From NCBI GenBank assembly GCA_963576565.1, contig OY755045.1, forward strand, positions 41,239,909 to 41,303,908: a stretch of 64,000 bases of DNA. Direction: 5' to 3'. Under the pieces are notes generated by a model, which did not search any database, had not been told where the DNA came from, and saw nothing but the letters and a program-made list of their open reading frames with translations. The DNA comes from Aspidapion aeneum. Its lineage: Eukaryota; Arthropoda; Insecta; Coleoptera; Brentidae. Positions 51,478-64,000 of the stretch are shown one piece after another. A program made the position numbers and the translations under genes. Position 1 is the stretch's first letter. Each line of letters opens with the position of its first letter.

Positions 51478-51737
51478 AATACCTAATATATGTTGTTTAT
51501 TTATATTTTATTAAACTTGTGGTCTTAATTCTGGTTGTATGTCAATTTTCGTGAGTAAGGACCATTCCCATCGCATGCAACCGAATCGCGTACGTCTATA
51601 TACAGTACAATTCCGAATATCCGAATCGCAATTTTCCGAAATCACCTATACTGCTAGGTGGTGCCCCTCGGGGTTTCACGGCAATACGACGCGACGGTCT
51701 AAAATGCGAATTGTTTTCGTTAGCCGATAGAGTGTTA
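51478..51737. other. 3' flank of gene C
   Basis: ATACCTAATATATGTTGTTT and TATTAAACTTGTGGTCTTAA match the 3' flanks of genes A and B. No polyadenylation signal stands out. The frame at 51539-51730 is unsupported. Confidence 0.5.
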
Positions 51738-52302
51738 CAGTCTTTTGTTTTTGATTAGTCTTTGTCCTTTGATTAGTCTTAGCTGTTTAAACAAAATCGG
51801 GTGTTCATACTCGTCTTTTGTTTTTGATTAGTCTTAGTCATAACCCACTGAAAAAAAAAATCAATTTCAATAAAAAGGGCCCTTTTCAAAAGTCATTTTC
51901 TACACAAAACAATCTTATTTAACCTAATCTGTGCACGAAACACAGACACGAAAGAACAAAAGCGAAAAAGAAAATAAAAACAAATAAAATTTTGAGGTTA
52001 GGTTAAGATTATCTGTTAAAAACATGATTAATGGCCGTAAATTCAAAATTTCGGCCGCGCGCTTGCGTTCTTCGGACGCCCTGTAAAAAAAACAACAAAT
52101 ATCAGCTGATGTCTGTCACTCGTCTTAGTCGTTGTCCTAAGGATTGAAAGTTGGCAACTCTTAAGACAAAGACTAACCAAAAACAAAAGCAAAAACATTG
52201 TATGAACACTCCCATAAGAAACAGTGGTTTTAACTTTCTTATGACAAGACATATGACTAAACCAAGACAAAAGACTAGACAAAAGACGAGTATGAACGAT
52301 CC
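51738..52302. mobile_element. GTTCATACTCGTCTTTTG element, left copy
   Basis: About 565 bp with internal and terminal TTCATACTCGTCTTTTGT repeats and their inverses. Nearly identical to 56334-56909 in the opposite orientation. The - strand frame at 52326-52043 appears in mirrored form in the other copy, but codes for no known protein. Confidence 0.8.
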
Positions 52303-53085
52303 ATAACGATATAATGATATACGCATCCTAAACTCCTATTTTCCAAAAAAAAAATCGGATTAACCGAAATTTTGATTATCCGAAATCTTGGTCCACATTA
52401 TTTCGGATAATCGGGACTGTATATATCTGTACAATAACTGATACAAGCGTGCCCAAGGCCAACACAAAAATAGAGGCCATGACCCTGAAAAAATCAGCTG
52501 TTCTCCGGTGGCTGAATTTTACATTGGGTCTTATACGTATATCAAAATGGCACTATACAGAATTCCGCGAAATTTCAGTGAAATATTCTCAGACACCATT
52601 CCGATATTCCACCAAAGTTTTATAAGGAAGCAACATGATTAAATGGTTAAAATCTTCAAGATTTAGCATTCCTTATTTTGAATTCAAATTACCCGCCATG
52701 TACCGCATGCCAACTGTTATATTTGACATGTATTTAAAAAAAAATCAAATATTCATGAACCGTCATTCCAACTTCAATATTTTAAAGACAACAGAAAAAA
52801 AATCAGCCCCGGATGTGACGTCAACAAAGTGTAGGATCGTGGCCCGTCCGTTTTGATAGCCCTGGCGTGCCGGCATGTTGGATCAGTTTGATTTTTTTTA
52901 AAATACAAATATAACAGTTGGCATGTGGTACATGGTGGGTAATTTGAATTCAAAATAAGGAATGCTAAATCTTGAAGATTTTAACCTTTTAATCATGTTG
53001 CTTCCTTATAAAACTTTGGTGGAATATCGGGATGGTGTCTGAGAATATTTCACTGAAATTTCGCGGAAATCTGTAGTGCCATTTT

Positions 53086-55566
<2,481 letters not shown>

Positions 55567-55674
55567 TATCATAAAAAACCGTCTGACCTCCCATAAGACC
55601 CAATGTAAAATTCAGCCCCAGGAGAACAGCTGATTTTTTCAGGGTCGTGGCCTCTATTTTTGTGTTGGCCTTGG

Positions 55675-56333
55675 TTGGATTTCAAGTGAACCCAAACGTG
55701 TGGCTTGGATAAATTCAAGCTACTAATAATGGGGGGCGCGCACTCAGCGCTATCTCTTTTCTAAACTTCAAAACACGATTATCAGTTACCTTAGAATAAA
55801 TACCTTAATTTAATTTGTTTTAAAAAATGTCAAGTAGGCGGCGACGTCAACTCGAGATAATGGCTTTGTCTTCCAAAAGTTCCAAAATCCAAAGAATTTT
55901 TTTAAATTTAAATCATAATATAAATTAGCCCCAATTTTGACAACGTCAAATCATCGCATTGACAAATTATCAACGTCATTTGAAAGCAGTACCTTTAAAA
56001 TTTTATTAAAGCGTCTACTTTTTTAATCCAAGCCATACGTTTGACTTCAATTAAATCCAATATGATTTAACGCTTGTAGCAGTCATTTTTCATTAATGGT
56101 TTATCGGATTATTGAACTAAAAGGAATTTTGGATTTAACCAAATTTAAAATGGTAAATCCAAACCCAAGTGGCAATAAGTCGTTGTCTAAAATTCGTGAG
56201 TCGCGTGCCAATGTTGCGCCTAAACGTTGACTTGGAGTCAAGCTCATCCGAAATAAACAAATTTTTGTAACGCTTCTAAGAATTTGTGCAACAACATATG
56301 GCTATTAAAAGCTTTTGTAGAGTAAGATTTCAT
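55675..56333. other. Intergenic, nothing recognised
   Basis: No gene or clear repeat identified. Confidence 0.5.
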
Positions 56334-56909
56334 GGATCGTTCATACTCGTCTTTTGTCTAGTCTTTTGTCTTGGTTTAGTCATATGTCTTGTCATAAGAA
56401 AGTTAAAACCACTGTTTCTTATGGGAGTGTTCATACAATGCTTTTGCTTTTGTTTAGTCTTTGTCTTAAGAGTTGCCAACTTTCAATCCTTAGGACAACG
56501 ACTAAAACGAGTGACAGACATCAGCTGATATTTGTTGTTTTTTTTTACAGGGCGTCCCCGAAGAGCGCAAGCGCGCGGCCGAAATTTTGAATTTACCGCC
56601 ATTAATCATGTTTTTAACTGAAAACCTCAACATAACCTCAAAATTTTATTTGTTTTTATTTTCTTTTTCGCTTTTGTTCTTTCGTGTCTGTGTTTCGTGC
56701 ACAAATTAGGTTAAATAAGATTGTTTTGTGTAGAAAATGACTTTTGAAAAGGGGCCTTTTTATTGAAATTGATTTTTTTTTTCAGTGGGTTATGACTAAG
56801 ACTAATCAAAAACAAAAGACGAGTATGAACAGCCGATTTTGTTTAAGACAGCTAAGACTAATCAAAGGACAAAGACTAATCAAAAACAAAAGACTAAGAC
56901 GAGTATGAA
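56334..56909. mobile_element. GTTCATACTCGTCTTTTG element, right copy
   Basis: GTTCATACTCGTCTTTTGTC at left and AAGACGAGTATGAAC at right. Near-identical inverse of 51738-52302, which together bracket a 4 kb nest. Confidence 0.82.
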
Positions 56910-57179
56910 CAATACTTTATTACTCTAAGTACAATCATTTTGTGGTTTTGGGTATAAAAACGCTGTTTTTTTTACAAGTAAGTACAAAAATGTATTTTAT
57001 CTAGAATAAAATAAATAACAAAGATCATGGCCCAGGGCCCGATAAACGAAAATTAAATAGAGATAGATATCAGTAACATTAGATTTAGTTTTGACAACAT
57101 TTACAAATGGTATCTATTTATTGGACTTGCCAATATCCACTTTTTCGTTTTACCTTTGTTGCTTTTGATATAGAGTGGT

Positions 57180-59345
57180 AGTCTAGTATTAATAGCTATT
57201 TGAAGTATTTTCCTCCAAATAAAGGAGCTCTTATTCCATCATGATCTGTGCAATCTTTATTTTGACCTGAGTTTTTCGTTTTGCAGAAACTTTTTTCATA
57301 AAAGTAAAAGTTTGTTAATTGCATCATCATTCTTCTATTTCCTTTTTGCTTATAATTGGATAAAGAATCGTCAGAATTTTCGGCCAAAAAATTTTGATCT
57401 GTTTTATAAATTTCGATTCCTATATTTTCAGCATAGATCAATATTTGTAAGTTCTTTTGAATAGATATGGCAACATTTACAACTGTTAAATTCTTTATTT
57501 GATCTGCCAATTATCCACTTTTTGGTTTTTACCTTTAATGCTTTTATTATAGGTACCCAGTCTAGTATAGATAGCTGTTCAAAGTATTTTCCTCTAAGTG
57601 AAAAAGCTCTTGTTCCATCACGATATCTGCAATTTTAATTTTGACCTGACTTGCAGAAATTTTTTTAACCGTGTTTGCAGACGCTAAAAAAACTTTGTCA
57701 GTTACATCATACTCTATTTTTTTGTTGCTTTCAAAATATGTTAATGCTTTTTGCATTGAATTTGATGGCTCGAATTTACGTTTTCTAATTTCTTTGGGTG
57801 TAACTGAATTTTCTAAATGAACAAATATCTGATAGAGGGTCGACAAATTATCAAGTTTCTATGTTTTCAGCTTGATCAATAGTTCTGCACTTTTTGATTG
57901 TACTTGTGTTGCATTTAATATAGTAGTATTAGTAGCTCTTTAAAGTGCTTTCCTCGAATGTGCAATTTTTATTTTCACCTTAATTTGTCGCCTTGCAGAG
58001 AAATATTTAACTGTGCATGCATATGCTAGAAACCGTTTGCCAATTGCATCATACTCTGTTTCTTTTTGCTTTCAAAATATCTTTTTCTTTTGGCATTGAA
58101 TTCGATGGCTCAAAGTTACGTTTTCTAACTTCCTTGGGTGTAAATAAATTTTGTAAATGTATAATATCCGATAAAGGGCCGTCAGAATTTTCTCCCAAAT
58201 TATTTTGATCTGTTGCATCAATCTCAGTTTCTACGTTTTCAGCGGCATCAATAGTTGAATTTTCTTCCTTCTCACAATAGATATCCCTAACATTAGAATA
58301 GATGTAGTTCTTGCAGTATTTAATAATCTGTTAAATCCGATATTTGATCTGCTAATATGCACTTTTTGGTTTTGCGTGGATTTAATATAGATAGTCTAGT
58401 ATTAGTAGCTATTTGAAGTGCTTTCCTCCAAGTGAAGAAGCTTTTGTTCCATCATGACCTGTGCAATTTTCATTTTCACTTAAATTTGTCGCCTTGCAGC
58501 GAAATTTTTAACCGTGCATGCATATGCTAGAAAAAGTTTGTCAATTGCATCATACTCTATATGTTTTTTGCTTTCAAAATAGTTTATTTCTTCTTACATT
58601 GAATTCGATGGTTCCAATTTACGTTTTCTAACTTCCTTGGGTGTAACTAAATTTTGTAAATGGATAATATCCGATAGAGGGTCGTCAGAATTTTCGTCAA
58701 AATTATTTTCATCTGTTTCATCAACTTCTGTTTCTACGTTTTCAGCGGGATCAATGGGTAAATTTTTTTCTAAATAGATATCCCTAGTAGTAGATGTAGT
58801 TTTTGTAGCATTTAATAAACTGTTAAATCCGTTATTTGACCTGCAAATCTGCACTTGTTGGTTTTACGTGTGTTGCTTTTAATATAGATAGTTTAGTATT
58901 AGTAACTATTTAAAGTGCTTTCCTCCAAGTGAAGAAGCTCTTGTTCCATCATGATCTGTGCAATTTTCATTTTCACCTCAATTTGTCGCCTTGCAGAGAA
59001 ATTTTTAACTGTGCATGCATATGCTAGAAAAAGTTTGTCAATTGCATCATACTCTATATGTTTTTTGCTTTCAAAATAGTTTATTTCTTCTTACATTGAA
59101 TTCGATGGCTCGAATTTATGTTTTCTAACTTCTTTCAGGGTAACTAAATTTTGTAAATGGATAATATCCGAAAAAGGGGCGTCAGAATTTTCGCCAAAAC
59201 TATTTTCATCTGTTTCATCAATTTCTGTTTCTACGTTTTCAGCGGGATCAATAGGTGAATTTTCTTCTAAATAGATATCCCTAGCATTAGATGTAGTTTT
59301 TGTAGCATTTAATAAACTGTTAAATCCGTTATTTGACTTGTTCTA
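57180..59345 (-). pseudogene. Five decayed tandem copies of the MADF-BESS gene 3' half
   Basis: Copies lie at about 57180-57510, 57540-57860, 57880-58340, 58370-58860 and 58865-59345. Each starts at the same place (within the end of the MADF domain, before the acidic linker) and ends after the BESS region. Landmarks repeat every 360-495 bp, e.g. GTGCTTTCCTCCAAGTGAAG and AGTTTGTCAATTGCATCATA. All carry stops or frameshifts; the longest open stretches are 57510-57196, 57846-57562 and 58854-58594. No copy has the MADF DNA-binding half. Copies nearest the intact gene are most similar to it. Confidence 0.82.
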
Positions 59346-59393
59346 CACTTTTGCGGTTTTACGTGTGTTGCTTTTAATATAGATAGTTTAGTA

Positions 59394-61074
59394 TTAGTAA
59401 CTATTTAAAGTGCTTTCCTCCAAGTGAAGAAGCTCTTGTTCCATCATGATCTGTGCAATTTTCATTTTCACCTCAATTTGTCGCCTTGCAGAGAAATTTT
59501 TAACTGTGCATGCATATGCTAGAAAAAGTTTGTCAATTGCATCATACTCTATATCTTTTTTGCTTTCAAAATAGTTTATTGCTTCTTGCATTAAATGCGA
59601 CGGCTCGAGTTTACGTTTTCGAACTTCTTTGGGTGTAACTAAATTTTGTAAATGGATAATATCTGATAAAGGGTCGTCAGAATTTTCGCCAAAATTATTT
59701 TCATCTGATTCATCAATTTCTATTTTTACGTTTTCAGCGGGATCAATACTTGAAGTTTCTTCTGAATAGATATCTCTAACATTAGATGTAAATTTGGCAG
59801 CATTGATAAACGGTCGAAATGATTCCATTTGTTCGGCCCATATCCATTTCTTGGTTTTGTTTTTGTTGTTTTTAATATATTTGGAATAAGTGTCTCTCAA
59901 ATTCCTCCATTTTTTCTTAACCTCTTCCCCTAAAAAAATATAGATCTCAGTAATGGCTGTTACGGTCATATATCATATTTTCCATCGACTGATGGCATCG
60001 ATGGCAAAAATCAGAGGGATTTCAGACTCATTTAAGAACTTGTCCAGTTAAAATCTAAAAATAGACTTATTTTTGCAAGATATTTATGCTTACTCGTGAT
60101 TAGTTGTCCAGGACTACTAGTTCTCTACTATTCTTAGTGCATTTGTGTAAGTGAGGAACAGTATGCCACTCTATATAAGAATATACTCCCCTGTACCACT
60201 CTGCCATACAGCAAGAACTAATTTGAGAAAATAGTTCTTGCAGTGGAGGCAAAGCGGTAAAAAAGGAGTATTATTTTTTGGGATGGTGCGGTATGCTCTT
60301 TCTCATTCATACCATTGCACTAAAAAGGGAAAGGACTAGTAACCACGCGTAACCGCAGAAAATAAGCCTAATCACGCTAAAGCAACTAGTACCCAAACTT
60401 TTGCATTGGTTCGGTTCACACAGGTTGTCTGTGCTACAGATAAATTATTGCTAGTAAAAACAGCTGATAAAATATGTTGTTTACTTACAGACTTTAAACA
60501 AATATAAAAACGATATAAGCTTTTTTTTTTATTTACATTATTATAAATATTACATATGTATTAATGTTTGAAGAACATCAAATAAATTCATAATTGGGAA
60601 TAATAATAATGCAAATATACTTTCACGGATTAGGGAAGCAACATTTGTATAAAACAAATAAATTGTAGCCTGAAATTCCTTATAGGACTGCCGACTTCCA
60701 ATCACGGATATCTTAAAAATATCCAGGATAGATGAAGCGATGACAAATTTATGTTGTTATATTCTGTAAAATTTCCCCAACTAATTATAATAGGTATTAT
60801 GCAGATCACTGAATTTCCCATGGCGTTTAATTTGTTGTCGACACTTTCGTACTTTATTATTTTTGTTATAATTGAAGAAAATCATCATGCCGATTAATTG
60901 ATCCCCTATATGTCCCTTTCTTCCTCAATAAAGTTATTTAAACTCACAATTTTCGCCTATTTCTTGTCCTATTTGACGCCAGACCTTGTCCTTCTTCGGA
61001 ATATTTTTATAATCGTCATGAGAAACATCATATAAGATGGGATAATTTCGAACTGCTTCAATAATTTTCTCCAT
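59394..61074 (-). CDS. MADF-BESS domain DNA-binding protein, two exons
   Basis: Exon 1 is 61074-60948 (donor GTGAGT) and exon 2 is 59929-59394 (acceptor TTTTTAG), giving 220 aa. Exon 1 begins MEKIIEAVRNYPILYDVSHD, then DYKNIPKKDKVWRQIGQEIG. Exon 2 continues EEVKKKWRNLRDTYSKYI... KWIWAEQMESFRPF. Together (about residues 4-85) they form a MADF domain, a Myb/SANT-like DNA-binding fold. An acidic linker (ENVKIEIDESDENNFGENSD) follows, then a BESS motif at about 168-207 (DIEYDAIDKLFLAYA...RRQIEVKMKIAQIM), a protein-interaction motif. MADF-BESS proteins are an expanded arthropod family of transcriptional regulators; the targets of this one cannot be told. The exon 1/2 join restores the MADF helix in frame (Trp codon split T|GG). 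It has no stop or frameshift, unlike its tandem relatives. Confidence 0.85.
59930..60947. other. Intron of the MADF-BESS gene
   Basis: Holds a hairpin at 60211-60241 (GCAAGAACTA facing TAGTTCTTGC) inside a looser inverted repeat (CAGTATGCCACTC at 60159, GTGCGGTATGCTC at 60286), probably a small MITE. Nothing else recognised. Confidence 0.55.
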
Positions 61075-61480
61075 TGTATTTATTGTTGCACTTGTACAGT
61101 GAGGAGACAGAAATCACTGTATATTTTTATTTAAACTAAAACCAATTCGATTGCGAAGTAAGTTTGTGTGTGGCTACAACCCGAGAACAGACTACAAAAT
61201 ACGCAAAGAAATCGCAGTGGAAACGAACGAAACCGCGCGGGTCGGTCCGGTCGCTAGATAAGCAGGTATATTTACCCGCGCTGTGAAAACAAATGCTGCG
61301 GATTATAACCGGTGCGAATTTCCGTCTCTGTTGCGAATTTTGGCTGGTCTGATTTATCGCAAAGCCGCCTACAGTCGGTTCCATTGATTTGCTCGACAGA
61401 ACACAGACATTTAACGAACCGAACGGGATGATTGAACACAACTATACTTTCAGATCAGAATGTTATTAAGGCTTGCGAAG
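61075..61480 (-). promoter_or_regulatory. Upstream region of the MADF-BESS gene
   Basis: The 400 bp before the start codon are less AT-rich than the surroundings (e.g. CGAAACCGCGCGGGTCGGTC on +), as often seen near insect promoters. No TATA box or initiator can be assigned with confidence. The - strand frame at 61441-61136 has no domain. Confidence 0.3.
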
Positions 61481-61519
61481 ATTAGCTTGTTCGTGGCTAA
61501 CCGAAGCTGCAAATTAGGA

Positions 61520-62350
61520 ATCATTACCCATAGTTATAAATGACAAAAACAAAATCATCCAAAATCATAAATGAAAATGGTATACCTGTCGAATGGCAAA
61601 AACAGAATTATTATTAACCGGACATTATACAAAAACAAGACAAGAGCAAAATCGAAGCTTTAGTATAACGTCTTTTATCAAAACCGGACAAAATCAAAAA
61701 GGGCAAAATTATAAAAAGGGGCCGGTCCTGGCATGAGCAACTCTCTCCTTTCTTTTCATGTATACTGGTCCCGTCTCTCTTCCCATCATACCAATCGGTA
61801 TCATGGAAGTTTGGTGGCAAATTTAAATCGGGAACAAATAATCTTGTTATGTTTGAACCCAAAAATACATAAAAAATTTTAATGTTTTTGCCTTAAATTA
61901 GCTCCCCTGTCCTTCTTTTAAAAGGTCCAAATCGGTGTTAACGGAACCGAACCTCTTGGTCAATTAATTGCAAATGAATCCTAACCTAGGGTCCAACACC
62001 TGACCTTAGCAATCCCTATGAAGATACGGCGTTTTCATTAGGCATGGTAGTAAAGAAATTGTAGTTAAGGATGCTTTAATTGCATACCAATATCAGAACC
62101 GCTCTTTTTTAGGTGAACATCACAAGCTAGGCCCGACCCCTTTTTATGATTTTGTCCTTTTTGATTTAGTCCGGTTTTGATAAAAGACGTTATACATAAC
62201 TTCGATTTTGCTCTTATCCTTGTTTTGAAGAATGACGTTTTTGATAATGTCCGGTTACTACAAATATTGTTTTTAACATATGACTGTTATGTCATTTTCC
62301 TTTATGATCTTAGACTATTTTTTATTTGTCCTTTATGATAAATTAGGATT
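61520..62350. mobile_element. Long inverted-repeat (foldback-type) element
   Basis: Arms of at least 120 bp: 61618-61740 (CCGGACATTAT, CAAGAGCAAAATCGAAGC, ATAACGTCTTTTATCAAAAC) and inverted 62130-62268 (GTTTTGATAAAAGACGTTAT, ATCCTTG, AATGTCCGG). Weaker pairing extends outward to about 61520 and 62350 (ATGACAAAAACAAAATCATC versus TTTATTTGTCCTTTATGAT). Spacer about 390 bp. No transposase; the - strand frame at 61862-61614 is an artefact. Confidence 0.75.
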
Positions 62351-64000
62351 TAGTCGTCTCCTCAGTTAGTTAACAATATCTTAATCATAATTTTTGTTTA
62401 ATTTTACACCTCGACGAATTATTGTTCGGCCGGAATAAAATGAGGCGCAAAATAGATGGCTCACCTCAATCTCCCTATAAATAGCCCTATCACAGTCGCT
62501 CATATAGGCTGCAGATAAAATCTATCTCTATTCGAAGGAGCCAACAGAAAAGTAGCAGCGAGTTCTACGCTGCTTTGGGTTTCACTGGCCCATTCATCGC
62601 GTCGCTGTCGCATCGAGTCAGAGTTTGCTACATAAAAACCAATAAAACTGTTTCAAAAATAAAAAAAAAACTTGTTTTTGCAGAAAAATACGATAGTGCC
62701 ATGGCTCCGTGGCACTACCTTACGATGAAAATTATTCCTACTGGCTCTTAATAAGAAAAATAAAAACAATGATAGACCAACCAGATGACATTGAGCTCTA
62801 AATTGGCGGCCTCTAAATTCGCCAGCGGCATAGTTATCTTCGGGCAAACACGGGCAACGGCTTCCGTTTAATCAAAAAGAAAAGTTATAAATTATTTTAG
62901 TATTCTATATTTCTTTTAATAAAAAATATAACCAAAAACATTTTTTATTCCCAACTAACATTTATAGTAGCGGCTACATGTTCTAAAGGCTTTGCTACTT
63001 TCTTATAGTAGAAATGTGGTGATTCCAACCAAAATTTGTTACTTTTTAGTTCTAACAACTATTTAGTATCAGGAAATAGTAGATGTTTCGTAAAAACGAC
63101 CCTCTAAACTACTTCATAGGATTGTTTCTTGATAGTCGATTCTGATAGTCTTCTCTACCACAATAGGACGTTGCTAAAGTTTTACTTTCTTTTTAGTCGT
63201 TATTTCGTAGTCGCCCTGACTTTTATATCCTACTTAATTACCACTAGAAAGTTAAGCTTCATTGGAGTCCCAAACAAGTGTATCCGACAACTACATTATA
63301 ACTTTAATTTTTACCACAAAAGTTTGTGTCATCATAGTAACATCTGATGTAACAATGTAGACAAAATAACTTTTTGGATCAACTTTAAAGCCGCAACTAC
63401 TTTTAAGTAACCTTTTCGACTATCAGGGAATATAGTTTGGGACGCCATGTTTTTATGTAAGAAAGAAAATTTAATATTTTTGTTGTCGTTTTATGAGCTC
63501 ATATTAAAGAGCCATACTATTTTATAAACAAATTAGTTGAAGCTTACCAAAAATGCTCTTCTTAAGCACCATTTGTTGGAGTTAACTGTCGATTATGAAA
63601 ACATAACCTCCAAAATCACAACACAAAAATTCCATCAGCTACCAGAAAACGGCTCAATTTTACGGGCGCACCGGTTTTTTGCAATATATATAATGCATGT
63701 TATACAAAAAACTTTGCGTCGCACTCGAATTTTGATCCTCTGCTCGTAAATTCTCACACTTTTGGATAACATAGTTCATATTATAACCATAACCAAACAA
63801 AAAAACTAAGCGAGTCTGTTTACTGTTGTGTCCACCATATTGTGTTACAATTCTACCAAAAAGAAACGATTATATTATTTGCAACTACATCGCAACTTTG
63901 ATGCCATTACGGAAAAAAACAGCCTCTTCGACGTAGTAGATACCTGGCTACGACGTAGTAGTGTAGTTGTTACTACAGTGACTTTAAACACTTGGCCTAG
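62351..64000. other. Right end of window, nothing firmly recognised
   Basis: No gene supported. From about 62955 to 63480 and at 63880-64000 the sequence is enriched in short TAGTCG/GTAGTAG/CTACTT motifs, perhaps parts of a MITE cut by the window edge. The frames at 62653-62847, 63129-63347 and 63537-63749 lack domains. Confidence 0.5.

Noticed and set aside
61136..61441. 101-codon frame upstream of the MADF-BESS gene
   Set aside because: No domain, no homology I recognise, no splice or start context; more likely promoter DNA.

Overview
The window is eukaryotic nuclear DNA, almost certainly from an insect with a large, AT-rich, transposon-choked genome. The evidence is spliced genes with GT/AG introns, a MADF-BESS gene, a LITAF-domain gene family, a Jockey-type LINE, mariner and hAT remnants, tRNA-derived SINEs and GTCT/CAGA-bearing short elements. 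The sequence does not fix the order (beetle and hemipteran are both possible). There are no bacterial features, rRNA genes, free tRNA genes or CRISPR arrays.

Host genes are few. (1) A LITAF-domain cluster runs left to right on the + strand. Gene A (10754-14186) has a PPPY N-terminal exon, two alternative copies of the middle exon and one terminal exon. Genes B (18332-36978) and C (40528-51477) are shorter paralogs. Both begin at an internal ATG directly after an in-frame TAA, share about 230 bp of upstream sequence and lack the PPPY region. Their introns have been stretched to 18.4 and 10.7 kb by transposons. (2) A two-exon MADF-BESS gene lies on the - strand (61074-59394), followed by five decaying tandem copies of its 3' half (57180-59345). 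(3) A THAP-domain pseudogene sits at 2906-3781.

The rest is layered mobile DNA. 1-10000: TA-flanked inverted-repeat elements, a Helentron-like element with a GTCT array, two tRNA-derived SINEs, a deleted mariner and a degraded direct repeat. 20691-25053 (inside gene B's intron): a nearly intact Jockey-type LINE with one frameshift and one stop. 25179-28867: a 3.7 kb foldback element with GGCGCC-rich ends and 128 bp tandem units, flanked by a 9-10 bp target duplication, inside an older element. 29019-35653: two copies of another tandem-unit element, carrying a SINE, a TA-type MITE and hAT-type MITEs, each with a clean target duplication. 42320-43052: a Penelope-like terminal-repeat fragment with two convergent hammerhead-ribozyme-like folds. 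44756-50627: a nest inside a TIR pair, including a LINE-3'-end palindrome with a MITE at its centre. 51738-56909: another nest, holding a Helentron-like element whose CAGA array has grown to about 458 pure units.

The strongest leads are the paired hammerhead-like motifs, the LITAF exon duplication whose phase forces exclusive choice, the N-terminally shortened LITAF paralogs, and a short motif (AAATTTCATCNAAATCGG-like) recurring in otherwise unrelated repeat families.
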